Position numbers and translations under genes: made by a program. 64,000 nucleotides of DNA from Lysinibacillus mangiferihumi (GTDB taxonomy: Bacteria > Bacillota > Bacilli > Bacillales_A > Planococcaceae). The notes under the pieces are model-generated. The model did not search any database. It saw nothing but the letters and a program-made list of their open reading frames with translations, and was not told where the DNA came from. Below, one piece after another: positions 50,340 through 59,416 of this stretch (position 1 is the first letter of the stretch; each line of letters starts with the position of its first letter). The stretch covers positions 1-64,000 of the forward strand of contig NZ_PYWM01000010.1 in assembly GCF_003049665.1 (NCBI RefSeq). The letters run 5' to 3'.

Positions 50340-51507
50340 TGTATGGTCCTCGCGCTTCATGCACTATATCAGTGAAGTACAAAAATATATGCAGTTTATT
50401 TTCACTGGACATATAGCGATTGTACTTGTATTTCTTGTTGGAGCCGGGGGCTATCAATATAGTGAATGGTTGAAAATCGTAGAAACAGATTTTCCGGCGG
50501 AAGGGCTCATTGCTTTAATAATCGGTATACTATTAGCATTTAGCCGCCCAACAACATTATTGCGCGAGCCAGACCAAGTATATTTATTGCCATTAGAATC
50601 AAAAATGTCACAGTATTTTAAAAAGGCGCTAGCGTGGACGTTTTGGTCACAAGTTTGGATTGTGGCAATTGTTTATATCGTTTGTATTCCGTTAATAAAA
50701 GCTGTCACAGAATTAACAACCTTAAATATTTGGTCAATATTTTTCATTGTCATCGCCTTGAAATTTGTAAGTGTGCAGGGAGAATTTAGTTATCGTTATA
50801 GTGAACGTGGTCACTACGTATGGGTCGATCGATTAGTACGCGCTATCGTATGTGGTGTAACCGTTTATATGGGGCTTCAAATGCAGCTTCTGTTAGCACT
50901 CGTTGTGGCGGTCATCGGATATGTCTATGTATGGGTGTTTCGTAAAAAATGTGCGAATGAGCCTGTACCATATGAACATTTTGTAAAACTAGAACAAAAT
51001 CGCATGATGAGTTTCTACCGTTTTGCAAATTATTTCACAGATGTACCCCATCTACATGGAAGTATTCGACGGAGAGCGTGGCTTGACTGGTTTTATCAGT
51101 TCATTCCCTACCAAAAGGGCAATGCTCAAAAGTATTTAGTGTTCCGTACGTTTATTCGGACAGACGATCATTTTTATTTATGGCTTCGATTAACGGTTAT
51201 CTCAGCCGTAATTGCAGCCTTTGTCAATACACCATTGGTAACATGGAGTGTGGCTGGTGCACTTAGCTTTGCGACGACGATTCAGCTAAAGCAAGCATTA
51301 ATAGCTAGCGGAGAATTCCGTATGGACATGCTTTATCCATTGCCAGAAAATGCACGTAAAGTTGCCGTTCAGCAACTAGTGCGCCTGACTATGATTGCCC
51401 AAGCTGTAATTGTCGGTCTTTGTGGTGTGACACAGCCGATGTTTTATGTGACACCCATCATCATCTTTGTGGTAAGTGAATTGACTGCCAAGATGTCTAA
51501 GTCTTAA
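50323..51507 (+). CDS. ecsB: ABC transporter permease EcsB
   Basis: 394-residue permease partner of EcsA with paired membrane helices (about 23-42, 58-76, 103-145, 175-215, 285-330, 345-390) and the conserved opening VWSSRFMHYISEVQKYMQFIFTGH. ATG 50323 lies 7 nt after AAGGAG within ecsA, so the two are translationally coupled. The third gene of the B. subtilis operon, ecsC, is absent here; a terminator follows directly. Confidence 0.94.
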   Translation: MKNMRDVWSSRFMHYISEVQKYMQFIFTGHIAIVLVFLVGAGGYQYSEWLKIVETDFPAEGLIALIIGILLAFSRPTTLLREPDQVYLLPLESKMSQYFKKALAWTFWSQVWIVAIVYIVCIPLIKAVTELTTLNIWSIFFIVIALKFVSVQGEFSYRYSERGHYVWVDRLVRAIVCGVTVYMGLQMQLLLALVVAVIGYVYVWVFRKKCANEPVPYEHFVKLEQNRMMSFYRFANYFTDVPHLHGSIRRRAWLDWFYQFIPYQKGNAQKYLVFRTFIRTDDHFYLWLRLTVISAVIAAFVNTPLVTWSVAGALSFATTIQLKQALIASGEFRMDMLYPLPENARKVAVQQLVRLTMIAQAVIVGLCGVTQPMFYVTPIIIFVVSELTAKMSKS

Positions 51508-51536
51508 AAACAGGATGTTTTGTTAGGAGCAATGTT

Positions 51537-51581
51537 AAAAAGCTCATTTTACCGAATCTTCGTAGGTAAAATGAGCTTTTT
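51537..51581. terminator. Bidirectional terminator after ecsB
   Basis: Perfect 17 bp stem AAAAAGCTCATTTTACC / GGTAAAATGAGCTTTTT, 11 nt loop, between convergent genes. Confidence 0.92.
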
Positions 51582-51583
51582 GT

Positions 51584-52744
51584 TTATTTGACATATTGAT
51601 ATTCGAGGGCAGCGTTTAACATAACTTTTGCTGCGACAAGCATACCTTTTTCATCAATATCAAATTTTGGATGATGATGTGGTGCATATTCAGTAGGAGC
51701 TGCTCCTGTGAAGAAAAATGTCCCTGGCTTTTCCTCTAAGTAGTAAGCGAAATCTTCACCGCCCATTGTAGCTGGTATTTCAACAACATCGCAAATATCT
51801 TGCGCGATATCTCGAATAAAACATGTTTCTTTTTCATGATTGACAATTGCAGGATAGCCTCGACGGTAATCAAGTTCTATCGTGCAATCTTGAGCAATTT
51901 CAGTGCCATGTACAACCCGTTTAAATTCACGTTCCATCGTTTCACGTACCTCTTTGTCAAAAGTACGGATTGTGCCATTTAAATAGGCTGTATCTGCAAT
52001 AATGTTATCAGCATTCGAAGCAACGAATGAGCCAACTGTAAGAACTGCTGACTCAGTTGGCGCTACACGGCGTGCCACAAGTTGTTGCAAGTTCATAACA
52101 AGTTGGGAGCCAATCACAATAGCGTCTTTTGTTTGATGAGGGTGTGCGCCATGGCCACCTTTACCTTGAATTTTCAGTTCAAAACTATCAACTGCTGCCA
52201 TTAATGGACCAACCCGGTAGCCAATCATACCCGTTGGATGATTGGATGATAGGTGTGTTCCAAATATAGCATCAACCCCGTTCAGTGCACCTGCTTGTAC
52301 CATACCGATAGCACCACCTGGATCGGCTTCTTCAGCATGTTGATGAATCAGCACATATTCTCCTGCTAAGTCATCGCGCATTTCCCATAAAAGTTTTCCT
52401 ATGATTAATAATGTAGCGGTATGCCCATCATGACCACAAGCATGCATAACACCAGCTACTGTCGATTTGTAAGGGACGTCCTTTTCATCTTGGATAGGAA
52501 GTGCATCAAAATCTGCACGTAAGGCAATTCTTTTACCAGGTTTGTTCCCTTTAATGCGCGCGATTAGTCCGTAGCCGCTAACATTTGGTTCAACAGGGAC
52601 ACCGAGCTTTTGATAATATTGCATAATATAATTGGCTGTTTCTTGTTCTTGGAAGCTTAGTTCTGGATGCATATGTAGATGGCGGCGAATCGCCACCATT
52701 TCTTCAAAATGAGCATCAATTTTTTCGAGTAATTGTTGATTCAT
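51584..52744 (-). CDS. yhaA: M20-family amidohydrolase (YhaA-like)
   Basis: 386-residue metallo-amidohydrolase that removes N-acyl groups from amino acids or related amides. Metal-binding motifs: MHACGHDGHTATLL, the Glu-Glu of HQHAEEADPGGAIGM, GTHLSSNHPTG, and MGGEDFAYYLEEKPGTFFFTG near the end; dimerisation domain about 185-295 (GKGGHGAHPHQTKDAI). Start follows AAAAGGAGCACTTATTT. Position next to ecsAB agrees with B. subtilis yhaA. True substrate unknown. Confidence 0.9.
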   Translation of the reverse strand: MNQQLLEKIDAHFEEMVAIRRHLHMHPELSFQEQETANYIMQYYQKLGVPVEPNVSGYGLIARIKGNKPGKRIALRADFDALPIQDEKDVPYKSTVAGVMHACGHDGHTATLLIIGKLLWEMRDDLAGEYVLIHQHAEEADPGGAIGMVQAGALNGVDAIFGTHLSSNHPTGMIGYRVGPLMAAVDSFELKIQGKGGHGAHPHQTKDAIVIGSQLVMNLQQLVARRVAPTESAVLTVGSFVASNADNIIADTAYLNGTIRTFDKEVRETMEREFKRVVHGTEIAQDCTIELDYRRGYPAIVNHEKETCFIRDIAQDICDVVEIPATMGGEDFAYYLEEKPGTFFFTGAAPTEYAPHHHPKFDIDEKGMLVAAKVMLNAALEYQYVK

Positions 52745-52766
52745 AAATAAGTGCTCCTTTTAAAAA

Positions 52767-53282
52767 TTAAGCCTCTTCTTCTTGAGGGGCAACACTATAT
52801 GTTGAAACATAGGAAGCGGCAGAAAAAATATTTTGTTGTCGCATGCCAGTCGGCTCTTCACGTTGGGCATGAGCTGTTTTATAAGCTTGTGAGCTTTTCC
52901 ATGCTTCAAATGAGTGTGGTCCATTCCATTGTGTCATGACAATATACGTGTCACCATTCAATGGACGTAGTAGTCGGAACGCCACAAAACCAGGCTCGTC
53001 TTCAATTGCACGTGCGCGATTTAAAAAACGATGTTCAAATACAGGACGACCTTCATCAGTAACGGGAATATTGTTGAAGACAAAGAAGCCGCGTTCTTCT
53101 AATTCGTTTACAGAATCCAATACTTCGAATTTACGTGGCGTTGCAAAAACAGATTTTCCTTCTGTTTCATGTATAAGCACAGAATTTCCTTCTCCGTGCA
53201 ATAAAATCATTTGCTCATCAGGGTACTTATTTTTCACCTGTTCCATAAATTCTCCTGTGCCAGAAGTTAAATAAATATACAT
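52767..53282 (-). CDS. hmoB: Haem-degrading monooxygenase HmoB-like
   Basis: 171 residues, close to B. subtilis HmoB (YhgC, 166). Start ATG 53282, 7 nt after GGAGGG; the frame's N-terminal extension of 33 residues precedes that site. The N-terminal half (about 1-60) is the family-specific region and the C-terminal half (about 65-150) is an ABM ferredoxin-like domain: FFVFNNIPVTDEGRPVFEHRFLNRARAIEDEPGFVAFRLLRP and YIVMTQWNGPHSFEAWKSSQAYKTAHA. It should open the haem ring and release iron. It stands divergent to the haem-synthesis operon, as in B. subtilis. Confidence 0.9.
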   Translation of the reverse strand: MYIYLTSGTGEFMEQVKNKYPDEQMILLHGEGNSVLIHETEGKSVFATPRKFEVLDSVNELEERGFFVFNNIPVTDEGRPVFEHRFLNRARAIEDEPGFVAFRLLRPLNGDTYIVMTQWNGPHSFEAWKSSQAYKTAHAQREEPTGMRQQNIFSAASYVSTYSVAPQEEEA

Positions 53283-53515
53283 TATTTTGCCCTCCTTATG
53301 AATAGCTAAAATTGCGTGATTAACTCCATTTAAGTGCAAGTCGAATGCTTTGTCAAAAAAGAAGGCGCGTAGAAAGAACAATTTTATGACATTTCATGAG
53401 GAAAACTATACAATAGCAGAGGAAGCGTTTACTATTGAAAACGGATATCAATAATAATGGAATAAACAAGTGATTTTTTAAGATTTGAATTTCATCGAGG
53501 GGAAGGAAATAATCA

Positions 53516-54568
53516 ATGACAACACTTTTTAATGATACACTTCTACGTGCTGCAAAAGGAGAAAGGACTGAACATACACCGGTCTGGTATATGCGACAGG
53601 CAGGTCGTTCTCAGCCAGAATATCGTGCAATTAAAGAAAAATATTCATTAGAGGAAATTACACATCAACCTGAGCTTTGTGCGTATGTAACACGTTTGCC
53701 GGTAGAAAACTACAATGTGGACGCTGCAATTTTATATAAAGATATCGTAACGCCACTACCAGGTATCGGTATAGATGTGAAAATTAAAGCGGGTGTAGGC
53801 CCAGTTATTTCTAATCCAATTCGCTCAGCAACAGACGTGGAAAAATTAGGTGAGTTCAATGCAAAGGAACATACACCTTTCGTATTAGAGACAATAAAAT
53901 TACTAACAGAAGAACAACTTCATGTGCCATTAATATGTTTTGCAGGAGCGCCATTTACATTAGCGAGCTATATGATTGAAGGCGGACCTTCTAAAAACTA
54001 TAATAAAACAAAATCATTTATGGTTTCAGAACCACAAGCATGGTTTGCGCTAATGGATAAATTAGCAGATATGATTATTGCGGACGTTTCTGCACAAGTA
54101 GAAGCAGGTGCTAAAGCGATCCAAATATTTGACTCATGGGTAGGTGCTTTAAGTGTGGAAGACTATCGTGTCTTCATTAAACCTGTTATGACACGTATTT
54201 TCGGCGAGTTAAAAAAAGAAAATGTACCACTTATTCAATTCGGTGTAGGTGCAAGCCATTTAGTAAAAGAATGGCATGATTTACCAATCGATGTAGTAGG
54301 CTTAGATTGGCGCTTACCAATTAAAGAAGCGCGCGCAAAAGGTATAACAAAACCAGTACAAGGAAACTTAGATCCTTCATTATTACTTGCTGATTGGTCA
54401 GTAATTGAAAAACGAACAAAAGATATTATCGATCAAGGCTTAGAGGTGCCAGGTCATATCTTTAATTTAGGCCATGGTGTATTCCCAGAGGTTGATCCAG
54501 CAGTATTAAAACGTTTAACAACACTTATTCATGAATATAGTGCCCAACAAATTCAAGCACATTCGTAA
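53516..54568 (+). CDS. hemE: Uroporphyrinogen decarboxylase
   Basis: 350 residues. Decarboxylates the four acetate groups of uroporphyrinogen III to give coproporphyrinogen III. Signature 1 [17 protein letters not shown] (substrate Arg), signature 2 [21 protein letters not shown] [18 protein letters not shown], catalytic Asp in [10 protein letters not shown], and [17 protein letters not shown] at the end. First gene of hemE-hemH-hemY. Start follows GGGAAGGAAATAATCA. Confidence 0.97.
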   Translation: MTTLFNDTLLRAAKGERTEHTPVWYMRQAGRSQPEYRAIKEKYSLEEITHQPELCAYVTRLPVENYNVDAAILYKDIVTPLPGIGIDVKIKAGVGPVISNPIRSATDVEKLGEFNAKEHTPFVLETIKLLTEEQLHVPLICFAGAPFTLASYMIEGGPSKNYNKTKSFMVSEPQAWFALMDKLADMIIADVSAQVEAGAKAIQIFDSWVGALSVEDYRVFIKPVMTRIFGELKKENVPLIQFGVGASHLVKEWHDLPIDVVGLDWRLPIKEARAKGITKPVQGNLDPSLLLADWSVIEKRTKDIIDQGLEVPGHIFNLGHGVFPEVDPAVLKRLTTLIHEYSAQQIQAHS

Positions 54569-54691
54569 AGTAAGTGTAAGTAAAAAGTAAATTTAACTAA
54601 ACGATTACACTTCTTTTGATGTAGTTGTTGTTAACGTATAGAAATCATACAAAAAATATAGCTTAACTATTATTTAGAGGTGAAAAGGACT

Positions 54692-55612
54692 ATGAAAAAA
54701 GTTAAAGGTTTATTAGTGATGGCATATGGTACACCCTATAAAGAAGAAGATATTGAACCGTACTACACACATATTCGTCATGGGCGTAAACCGTCTGACG
54801 AGCATTTAGAAGATTTACGCAGTCGCTATGAGGCGATTGGTGGTTTATCACCACTGGCTGCTGCAACAGAAGCACAGGCTGAAGCTTTGTGTGCACGTTT
54901 AAATGAAGTGCAAGATGAGGTAGAATACAAGCTATTTATTGGTTTAAAGCATATTCATCCGTTTATTGAGGATGCAGTGGAGGAAATGGTCGCTGCGGGC
55001 ATTAAAGAAGCCGTATCAATCGTCTTAGCACCACATTTTTCAACATTCTCTATTAAATCATACAATGGCCGCGCAGCGGAAACAGCAGGTGACCGCCTAA
55101 CAATTACGTCTGTTGAGTCTTGGTATGATGAGCCTAAGTTTATTGAATATTGGAAGGAGAAAGTGAACGAAACATTCGATGCTATGTCTGCTGAAGAACG
55201 CGAGAAGGCTTGCTTAATCGTATCAGCGCATTCACTTCCAGTAAAAATTAAAGAACTAGGCGATCCTTACGAAGACCAATTAATTGAAACAGCTCGCTTA
55301 ATACAAGAAGCTACGGGTGTGAAAAATGTAGAAGTGGGCTGGCAATCAGCAGGACAAACACCAGAGCCATGGTTTGGTCCAGATGTGCAAGATTTAACAC
55401 GTGATCTTTATGAGCAAAAGGGGTACCGTTCATTTGTTTACACACCAGTAGGGTTTGTAACAGAACATTTAGAGGTACTTTACGATAACGATTATGAATG
55501 TAAAGTTGTTTGCGATGAGTTAGGTGCTAACTATTATCGTCCTGCAATGCCAAATACACATCCATTATTTATTGATGCGATGGTAGATGCAATTCATAAA
55601 AAATTAAGCTAA
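54692..55612 (+). CDS. hemH: Coproporphyrin III ferrochelatase
   Basis: 306 residues. Inserts Fe2+ into coproporphyrin III in the coproporphyrin-dependent haem route of Gram-positives (CpfC). Conserved [27 protein letters not shown], the metal-site His in [26 protein letters not shown] and the Glu-containing [16 protein letters not shown]. Start ATG 54692; the frame's GTG at 54680 lies within GAGGTGAAAAGG. A weak hairpin (AAGTGTAA/TTACACTT) lies in the 110 bp gap after hemE. Confidence 0.96.
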   Translation: MKKVKGLLVMAYGTPYKEEDIEPYYTHIRHGRKPSDEHLEDLRSRYEAIGGLSPLAAATEAQAEALCARLNEVQDEVEYKLFIGLKHIHPFIEDAVEEMVAAGIKEAVSIVLAPHFSTFSIKSYNGRAAETAGDRLTITSVESWYDEPKFIEYWKEKVNETFDAMSAEEREKACLIVSAHSLPVKIKELGDPYEDQLIETARLIQEATGVKNVEVGWQSAGQTPEPWFGPDVQDLTRDLYEQKGYRSFVYTPVGFVTEHLEVLYDNDYECKVVCDELGANYYRPAMPNTHPLFIDAMVDAIHKKLS

Positions 55613-55626
55613 GCGAAAAGAAAGTG

Positions 55627-57057
55627 ATGATGTTGGTGACTCAAAAAAGACGAAAGGTAGTTGTTGTTGGCGGTGGCATTACAGGCCTTACAGCTGCGTT
55701 CTATATGCAAAAACAAGCGCGTACAAAAGAATTGCCGGTAGATATCGTACTTGTCGAGTCGTCATTACGTCTTGGCGGAAAAATCCAAACGCTTAGAAAA
55801 GACGGCTTTATTATCGAGCGTGGACCAGAATCCTTTTTCGATCGTGAAAGTCATGTGCAAGCACTGGCAAAAGAGCTTAGTATTGAACATGAGATGATCA
55901 CTGGAGATTCGGGCCCAACTTATGTAGCTGTAGGAAGTAAATTGTACCCTATTCCGAGCAGTCTGATGTCAGGAGCAACGCCACATATCTCGTCATTCAT
56001 TACATCTGGTTTGTTTTCACTTAGTGGAAAAATTCGTGCAGCGGGAGATTTTATTCTCCCGCGTTCTGCACGGGTTGACGACCAACCATTAGGGGAGTTT
56101 TTTCGAAGGAGATTTGGCGCAGAGGTTGTAGAAAACCTAGTGGAACCTTTACTTGCAGGAACATTTGCAGGGGATATTGAACAGCTAAGTATGCGCTCTA
56201 TATTTCCACAGCTTTACGAATTGGAGCAAAAATATCGCAGTTTGCTCTTCGGTATGAAGAAATCAGGTACAAATTTTTTAAGTTACAATCAGATAACAAA
56301 GGATAAGGGGATTTTTCAAACCTTTGAAAATGGACTTGAGACACTGATCGAAAAGTTAGAAGAATCTCTACTTCCAGGGACAGTTATGAAGGGTGCGAAA
56401 GTAGAACAAATTGATCATGGTAAAGATGGTGCTGTGCAAGTCGTCCTAAATAATTTTTCGCATATAACAGCAGATGCAATTATAATCGCAACGCCATTTA
56501 ATGTGGCACAAAAGATGTTTAGTAAGCATCAGCTTTTGACAGAGTTAAATACGATGAAAGCCGCAACTATTGCTACAGTGACGATGGCATTTAAAAAAGA
56601 GCAACTTGGAGACTTAGATGCACTTTCGTTTTTTGTCTCTAGAAATAGTGATTTTTCAATAACATCTTGTACGTGGATTAATCGAAAATGGCCGAATACT
56701 ACCCCTGAAGGCTATGTATTATTACGTAGTTATATTGGTCGTGTCGGTGATGAAACAATCGTTGCCTTATCTGATTCAGAGATTGAAAAGACAGTATTAC
56801 AAGATTTAAAGAATACAATAGGGCTAGACGGTGAACCCGTGACAACCGTTGTCTCTCGTTGGAAAAACGCTATGCCACAATATACTGTTGGACATGAAGC
56901 TAAAATTGCTCGTGTAAAGGAAGAACTTTATCAACACTTTCCAACAGTAAAACTTGCAGGCAGCTCTTTTGAGGGAATTTCAATTCCGGAGTGTGTAGAG
57001 CAAGGCTGTAAAGTGGCAAATGAAGTTTTAAGTGATATTTTTAAACAGGAACAGTAA
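55627..57057 (+). CDS. hemY: Coproporphyrinogen III oxidase HemY (CgoX)
   Basis: About 476-residue FAD enzyme oxidising coproporphyrinogen III to coproporphyrin III. FAD fold VVVVGGGITGLTAAFYM, substrate loop LGGKIQTLRKDGFIIERGPESF, LVEPLLAGTFAGDIEQLS, and the C-terminal FAD motif VKLAGSSFEGISIPECVEQG. Start unclear: GTG, ATG and ATG triplets at 55624, 55627 and 55630 follow a weak AAAGAAAG site, in keeping with translation coupled to hemH 14 bp upstream. No hemQ gene adjoins it. Confidence 0.94.
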   Translation: MMLVTQKRRKVVVVGGGITGLTAAFYMQKQARTKELPVDIVLVESSLRLGGKIQTLRKDGFIIERGPESFFDRESHVQALAKELSIEHEMITGDSGPTYVAVGSKLYPIPSSLMSGATPHISSFITSGLFSLSGKIRAAGDFILPRSARVDDQPLGEFFRRRFGAEVVENLVEPLLAGTFAGDIEQLSMRSIFPQLYELEQKYRSLLFGMKKSGTNFLSYNQITKDKGIFQTFENGLETLIEKLEESLLPGTVMKGAKVEQIDHGKDGAVQVVLNNFSHITADAIIIATPFNVAQKMFSKHQLLTELNTMKAATIATVTMAFKKEQLGDLDALSFFVSRNSDFSITSCTWINRKWPNTTPEGYVLLRSYIGRVGDETIVALSDSEIEKTVLQDLKNTIGLDGEPVTTVVSRWKNAMPQYTVGHEAKIARVKEELYQHFPTVKLAGSSFEGISIPECVEQGCKVANEVLSDIFKQEQ

Positions 57058-57063
57058 AAGGAG

Positions 57064-57375
57064 GCTGGGACATAACTAGAAAAATTTAAGGAATAGAGGA
57101 AAGCTGTTCATAAATTTTTGCTATATGGAGACCTTAGCTATTCTTGCTTTTGCAAAAAAAAAAAATTAGAAGTGTTCACTAGTTGTTGGTAGCGAAGGAG
57201 GTGACTCCAGCTCAGAACAGCACATAATGTTAGACGCGGGCATTCTGCGCGCAAGCAGAGGGTTGCGGCTTACTGTGCTGAGCGGAAAGCACCGTCGTAG
57301 CGGACAACAACGGCATAGCAAAAAAGTGTTAGATTGATTAGGTTCAATCTAACACTTTTTCTCTTATGTCCCAGC
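57064..57375. repeat. 312 bp element with terminal inverted repeats
   Basis: Ends GCTGGGACATAA (57064-57075) and TTATGTCCCAGC (57364-57375) are perfect 12 bp inverted repeats. Inside lie a smaller inverted repeat (GCTCAG..CAGCACA / TGTGCTGAGC), a GC-rich stretch and the GTGTTAGATTG terminator hairpin. The right-hand 75 bp is shared with the segment after the meta-cleavage operon (32011-32080). No coding frame. Confidence 0.7.
57321..57360. terminator. Terminator hairpin, GTGTTAGATTG family copy 4
   Basis: Arms AAAAAGTGTTAGATTGA and TCAATCTAACACTTTTT with a 6 nt loop and T-run. It lies 264 bp after hemY and probably ends the haem operon. Confidence 0.88.
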
Positions 57376-57590
57376 TACTTTTTTCTTGATAGGATGTTTT
57401 TTTAAGTATTTGTTTAAAGCATAATTACTAGTTTGAATAATCATAAAGTGGCTGTCGGGTCATTTTGGATATACAGCACGTTAATTTTGAGAGAATTTTA
57501 AGAGAGGTTTATCGTTTCACTGCCTATGAAATTGCGATTGTGAAAGAGGACTTTATATAGCTAAATAAATATCAAATTATGCAGATGAAA
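57376..57590. other. Intergenic spacer
   Basis: About 215 bp between the inverted-repeat element and the next terminator; nothing recognisable. Confidence 0.5.
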
Positions 57591-57631
57591 AGACAATAAC
57601 TGCAAGAGGTTAGTTCTTGCAGTTATTGTCT
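57591..57631. terminator. Terminator of the 252-residue hypothetical gene
   Basis: Perfect 17 bp stem AGACAATAACTGCAAGA / TCTTGCAGTTATTGTCT, 7 nt loop, with TTTT on the minus strand. Confidence 0.9.
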
Positions 57632-57635
57632 ATTT

Positions 57636-58394
57636 CTAATCTTTCAATTCCTTTTTTGCTTCATCTACAAATGACCAATATATTTGATAAAATTCCTTCT
57701 TTTTAATCGATTCTGCTGGTGTTAAACCATAATGCCATTTTCCATTAACACTTTCTAGTAATGTATGTCCTGCGATGGTTACATCATAGTCATAACCACC
57801 TAAAGAATTCATAGTTGCACTAACAATACCACCACCTGATAGTGGTTTATTGGTTTCTATAGTAATGTTATCCTTTTTGTTTAAATAATCAACAAGTGAC
57901 CGTTCTCCCAAGGGTAGCATCCTATTTTCAGATCCATGTTTTTTTATGGCATTCATGGCCTGTTGATGTAGTGTTTTTCGATCTGGAGATACTGGTGAAA
58001 TATATTGTGCCAGTAATTTTTCAATTTGTATATTAATTGCTGTGCTTTCATCAGCATTTCTTAGTGCAGATTTTGCAGCGATTGCAGTTCTAGTAGCTAC
58101 TGCTTTAATTTGGTTTATTAACTCATCCTGTGAAGGAATCTTCATACCTTTTGTCGGTATCACATTCCAATTAGGTGTATATAAACTATTCAGACCTAAT
58201 GAAACTGTATTTATATGCGATGTCTTACCGACTTCATTTTTTGTATAGTTCCATAATGAGGGGGAAGTATTTGGATTTTCTTTTTGAAATTCGTATTTTT
58301 CTGCCAACCGGGATTGGTCGTCTTTTTTCTCGTAATTTGTATTCGTTTTGTATATGGGTTTAGATTGTATTTGCGATAAAGTAGTGATTTTCAT
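57636..58394 (-). CDS. Hypothetical protein, 252 residues
   Basis: I do not recognise a family. Polar and Lys/Asn-rich, without signal peptide or membrane segment. The first 60 residues look disordered (KPIYKTNTNYEKKDDQSRLAEKYEFQKENPNTSPSLWNY); a helical region follows (about 85-170; DELINQIKAVATRTAIAAKSALRNADES, EKLLAQYIS) and then a likely beta-rich end (GGGIVSATMNSLGGYDYDVTIAGHTLLESVNGKWHYGLTPAES). The site GGTGG lies 9 nt before the ATG. It reads in the same direction as a secreted-protein gene 95 bp upstream. Possible roles include a secreted or spore-associated protein, but nothing proves this. Confidence 0.72.
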   Translation of the reverse strand: MKITTLSQIQSKPIYKTNTNYEKKDDQSRLAEKYEFQKENPNTSPSLWNYTKNEVGKTSHINTVSLGLNSLYTPNWNVIPTKGMKIPSQDELINQIKAVATRTAIAAKSALRNADESTAINIQIEKLLAQYISPVSPDRKTLHQQAMNAIKKHGSENRMLPLGERSLVDYLNKKDNITIETNKPLSGGGIVSATMNSLGGYDYDVTIAGHTLLESVNGKWHYGLTPAESIKKKEFYQIYWSFVDEAKKELKD

Positions 58395-58489
58395 AATTAT
58401 ATTCCACCGCCTTCGAATAGAAATGATAAGTAGTTATTAAAAAGTGGATGTCTAGAGTATAGATTAATATCTAGTGCAGTTTTAAAAAG

Positions 58490-59050
58490 TTATTTATATT
58501 CTACAATCATTGTACTACCCATTACAGTGAACCCATCCATGCCTGTATGCTGCATAAGAATATTTCCTTCTATTTGGACGAACCAATTAGTATTGGCTTT
58601 TGCATCCTTAAAGGCTGTTGTTTTGCTAGTAGATGTAGGCTTATCGGTCTTTTGGAACTTTACAGCAACTGGTGAACCACTACCATTGCTAATAAGATAG
58701 TTGTCAATCGATGTATATTTTGATTGTGTGACTGTTATATTAGTTGGACAATAAATCGTGATGCTGACTACTTTTGAATCATCAGGGATCACTTTGGTTA
58801 AATCAATGGATTGACCGATAGATTTAATTTTCCCTGTTTGTCCTGTTGATGTAGCGAAATCCTTAGATAGTATACTTGTTTTCGACGGATTAGTTGCGTA
58901 CGCATCTAGTACATCATCTAATGGTACCTCAATGCTTTTTATTTCAATGTCATCTGTATCAGTTGGTATGTTTTCTGTTGCAAGCGTAGCAGAAGTCCCC
59001 ATCGATAATACCATGGCTGCCGTTAGTCCTGAGTATATAAGCTTCTTCAA
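58490..59050 (-). CDS. Secreted hypothetical protein
   Basis: Start TTG 59050, 8 nt after AAGGTGG (the frame opens at GTG 59062 inside the site), giving about 186 residues. A Sec signal peptide is clear: MKKLIYSGLTAAMVLSMGTS, cleaved near ATLATE. The mature part is Thr/Ser/Asp-rich, with a predicted beta structure (SKVVSITIYCPTNITVTQSKYTS, NTNWFVQIEGNILMQHTGMDGFTV) and one Cys, and ends VMGSTMIVEYK without a cell-wall anchor. No family recognised. It probably forms a unit with the hypothetical gene just downstream. Confidence 0.75.
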   Translation of the reverse strand: MKKLIYSGLTAAMVLSMGTSATLATENIPTDTDDIEIKSIEVPLDDVLDAYATNPSKTSILSKDFATSTGQTGKIKSIGQSIDLTKVIPDDSKVVSITIYCPTNITVTQSKYTSIDNYLISNGSGSPVAVKFQKTDKPTSTSKTTAFKDAKANTNWFVQIEGNILMQHTGMDGFTVMGSTMIVEYK

Positions 59051-59362
59051 ATTCAAAACCACCTTATATATTTTTTTATATCTTTAGACTGCACTATGAA
59101 CTATTGTATCACCAAATTCCAAAATTTTCATACATAAACAATGTTTACAAAATATGTGTTTAGCGATAATGGAGAATAGGTCCACAATATGCAAGATTTT
59201 GCACGCTAGGAGCTTAGGAGATAAAAAAGACTTCCTTATAACAATCATACATAAACTAATGGTTACCATAATGTGATTCCTTCTTACGATAAAGTCTTTT
59301 GCTATTGATAGTAAACACGCGCTGTTATCAGCTAGCAATGTGTCATAAATTTACCTTTCAAG
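59051..59362. other. Divergent intergenic region
   Basis: About 310 bp, AT-rich. A long open frame on the minus strand has no ribosome binding site. Distant arms AAAAGACTT / AAGTCTTTT (about 59228 and 59295) are of unclear meaning. Confidence 0.5.
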
Positions 59363-59388
59363 TTTCACGCAGATTTCACAAATGTGAA
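59363..59388 (+). promoter_or_regulatory. Candidate OmpR/PhoB-type box before the lipoprotein-two-component operon
   Basis: Direct repeats TTTCAC at 59363 and 59374, exactly 11 bp apart, overlap an inverted repeat TTCACA-AA-TGTGAA (59375-59388) and precede a -10-like TATAGT. Direct hexamers at 11 bp are typical for OmpR-family regulators; the operon encodes one. Confidence 0.5.
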
Positions 59389-59416
59389 GTATAGTTAGAG
59401 GGCAGAGGTGATGATT

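Noticed and set aside
54572..54612. Hairpin AAGTGTAA/TTACACTT between hemE and hemH as a terminator
   Set aside because: The loop is about 25 nt, the stem is only 8 AT-rich pairs and there is no proper T-run; hemE and hemH are most likely cotranscribed.
59084..59338. Minus-strand frame of 84 codons in the divergent region
   Set aside because: No ribosome binding site and no protein-like composition.
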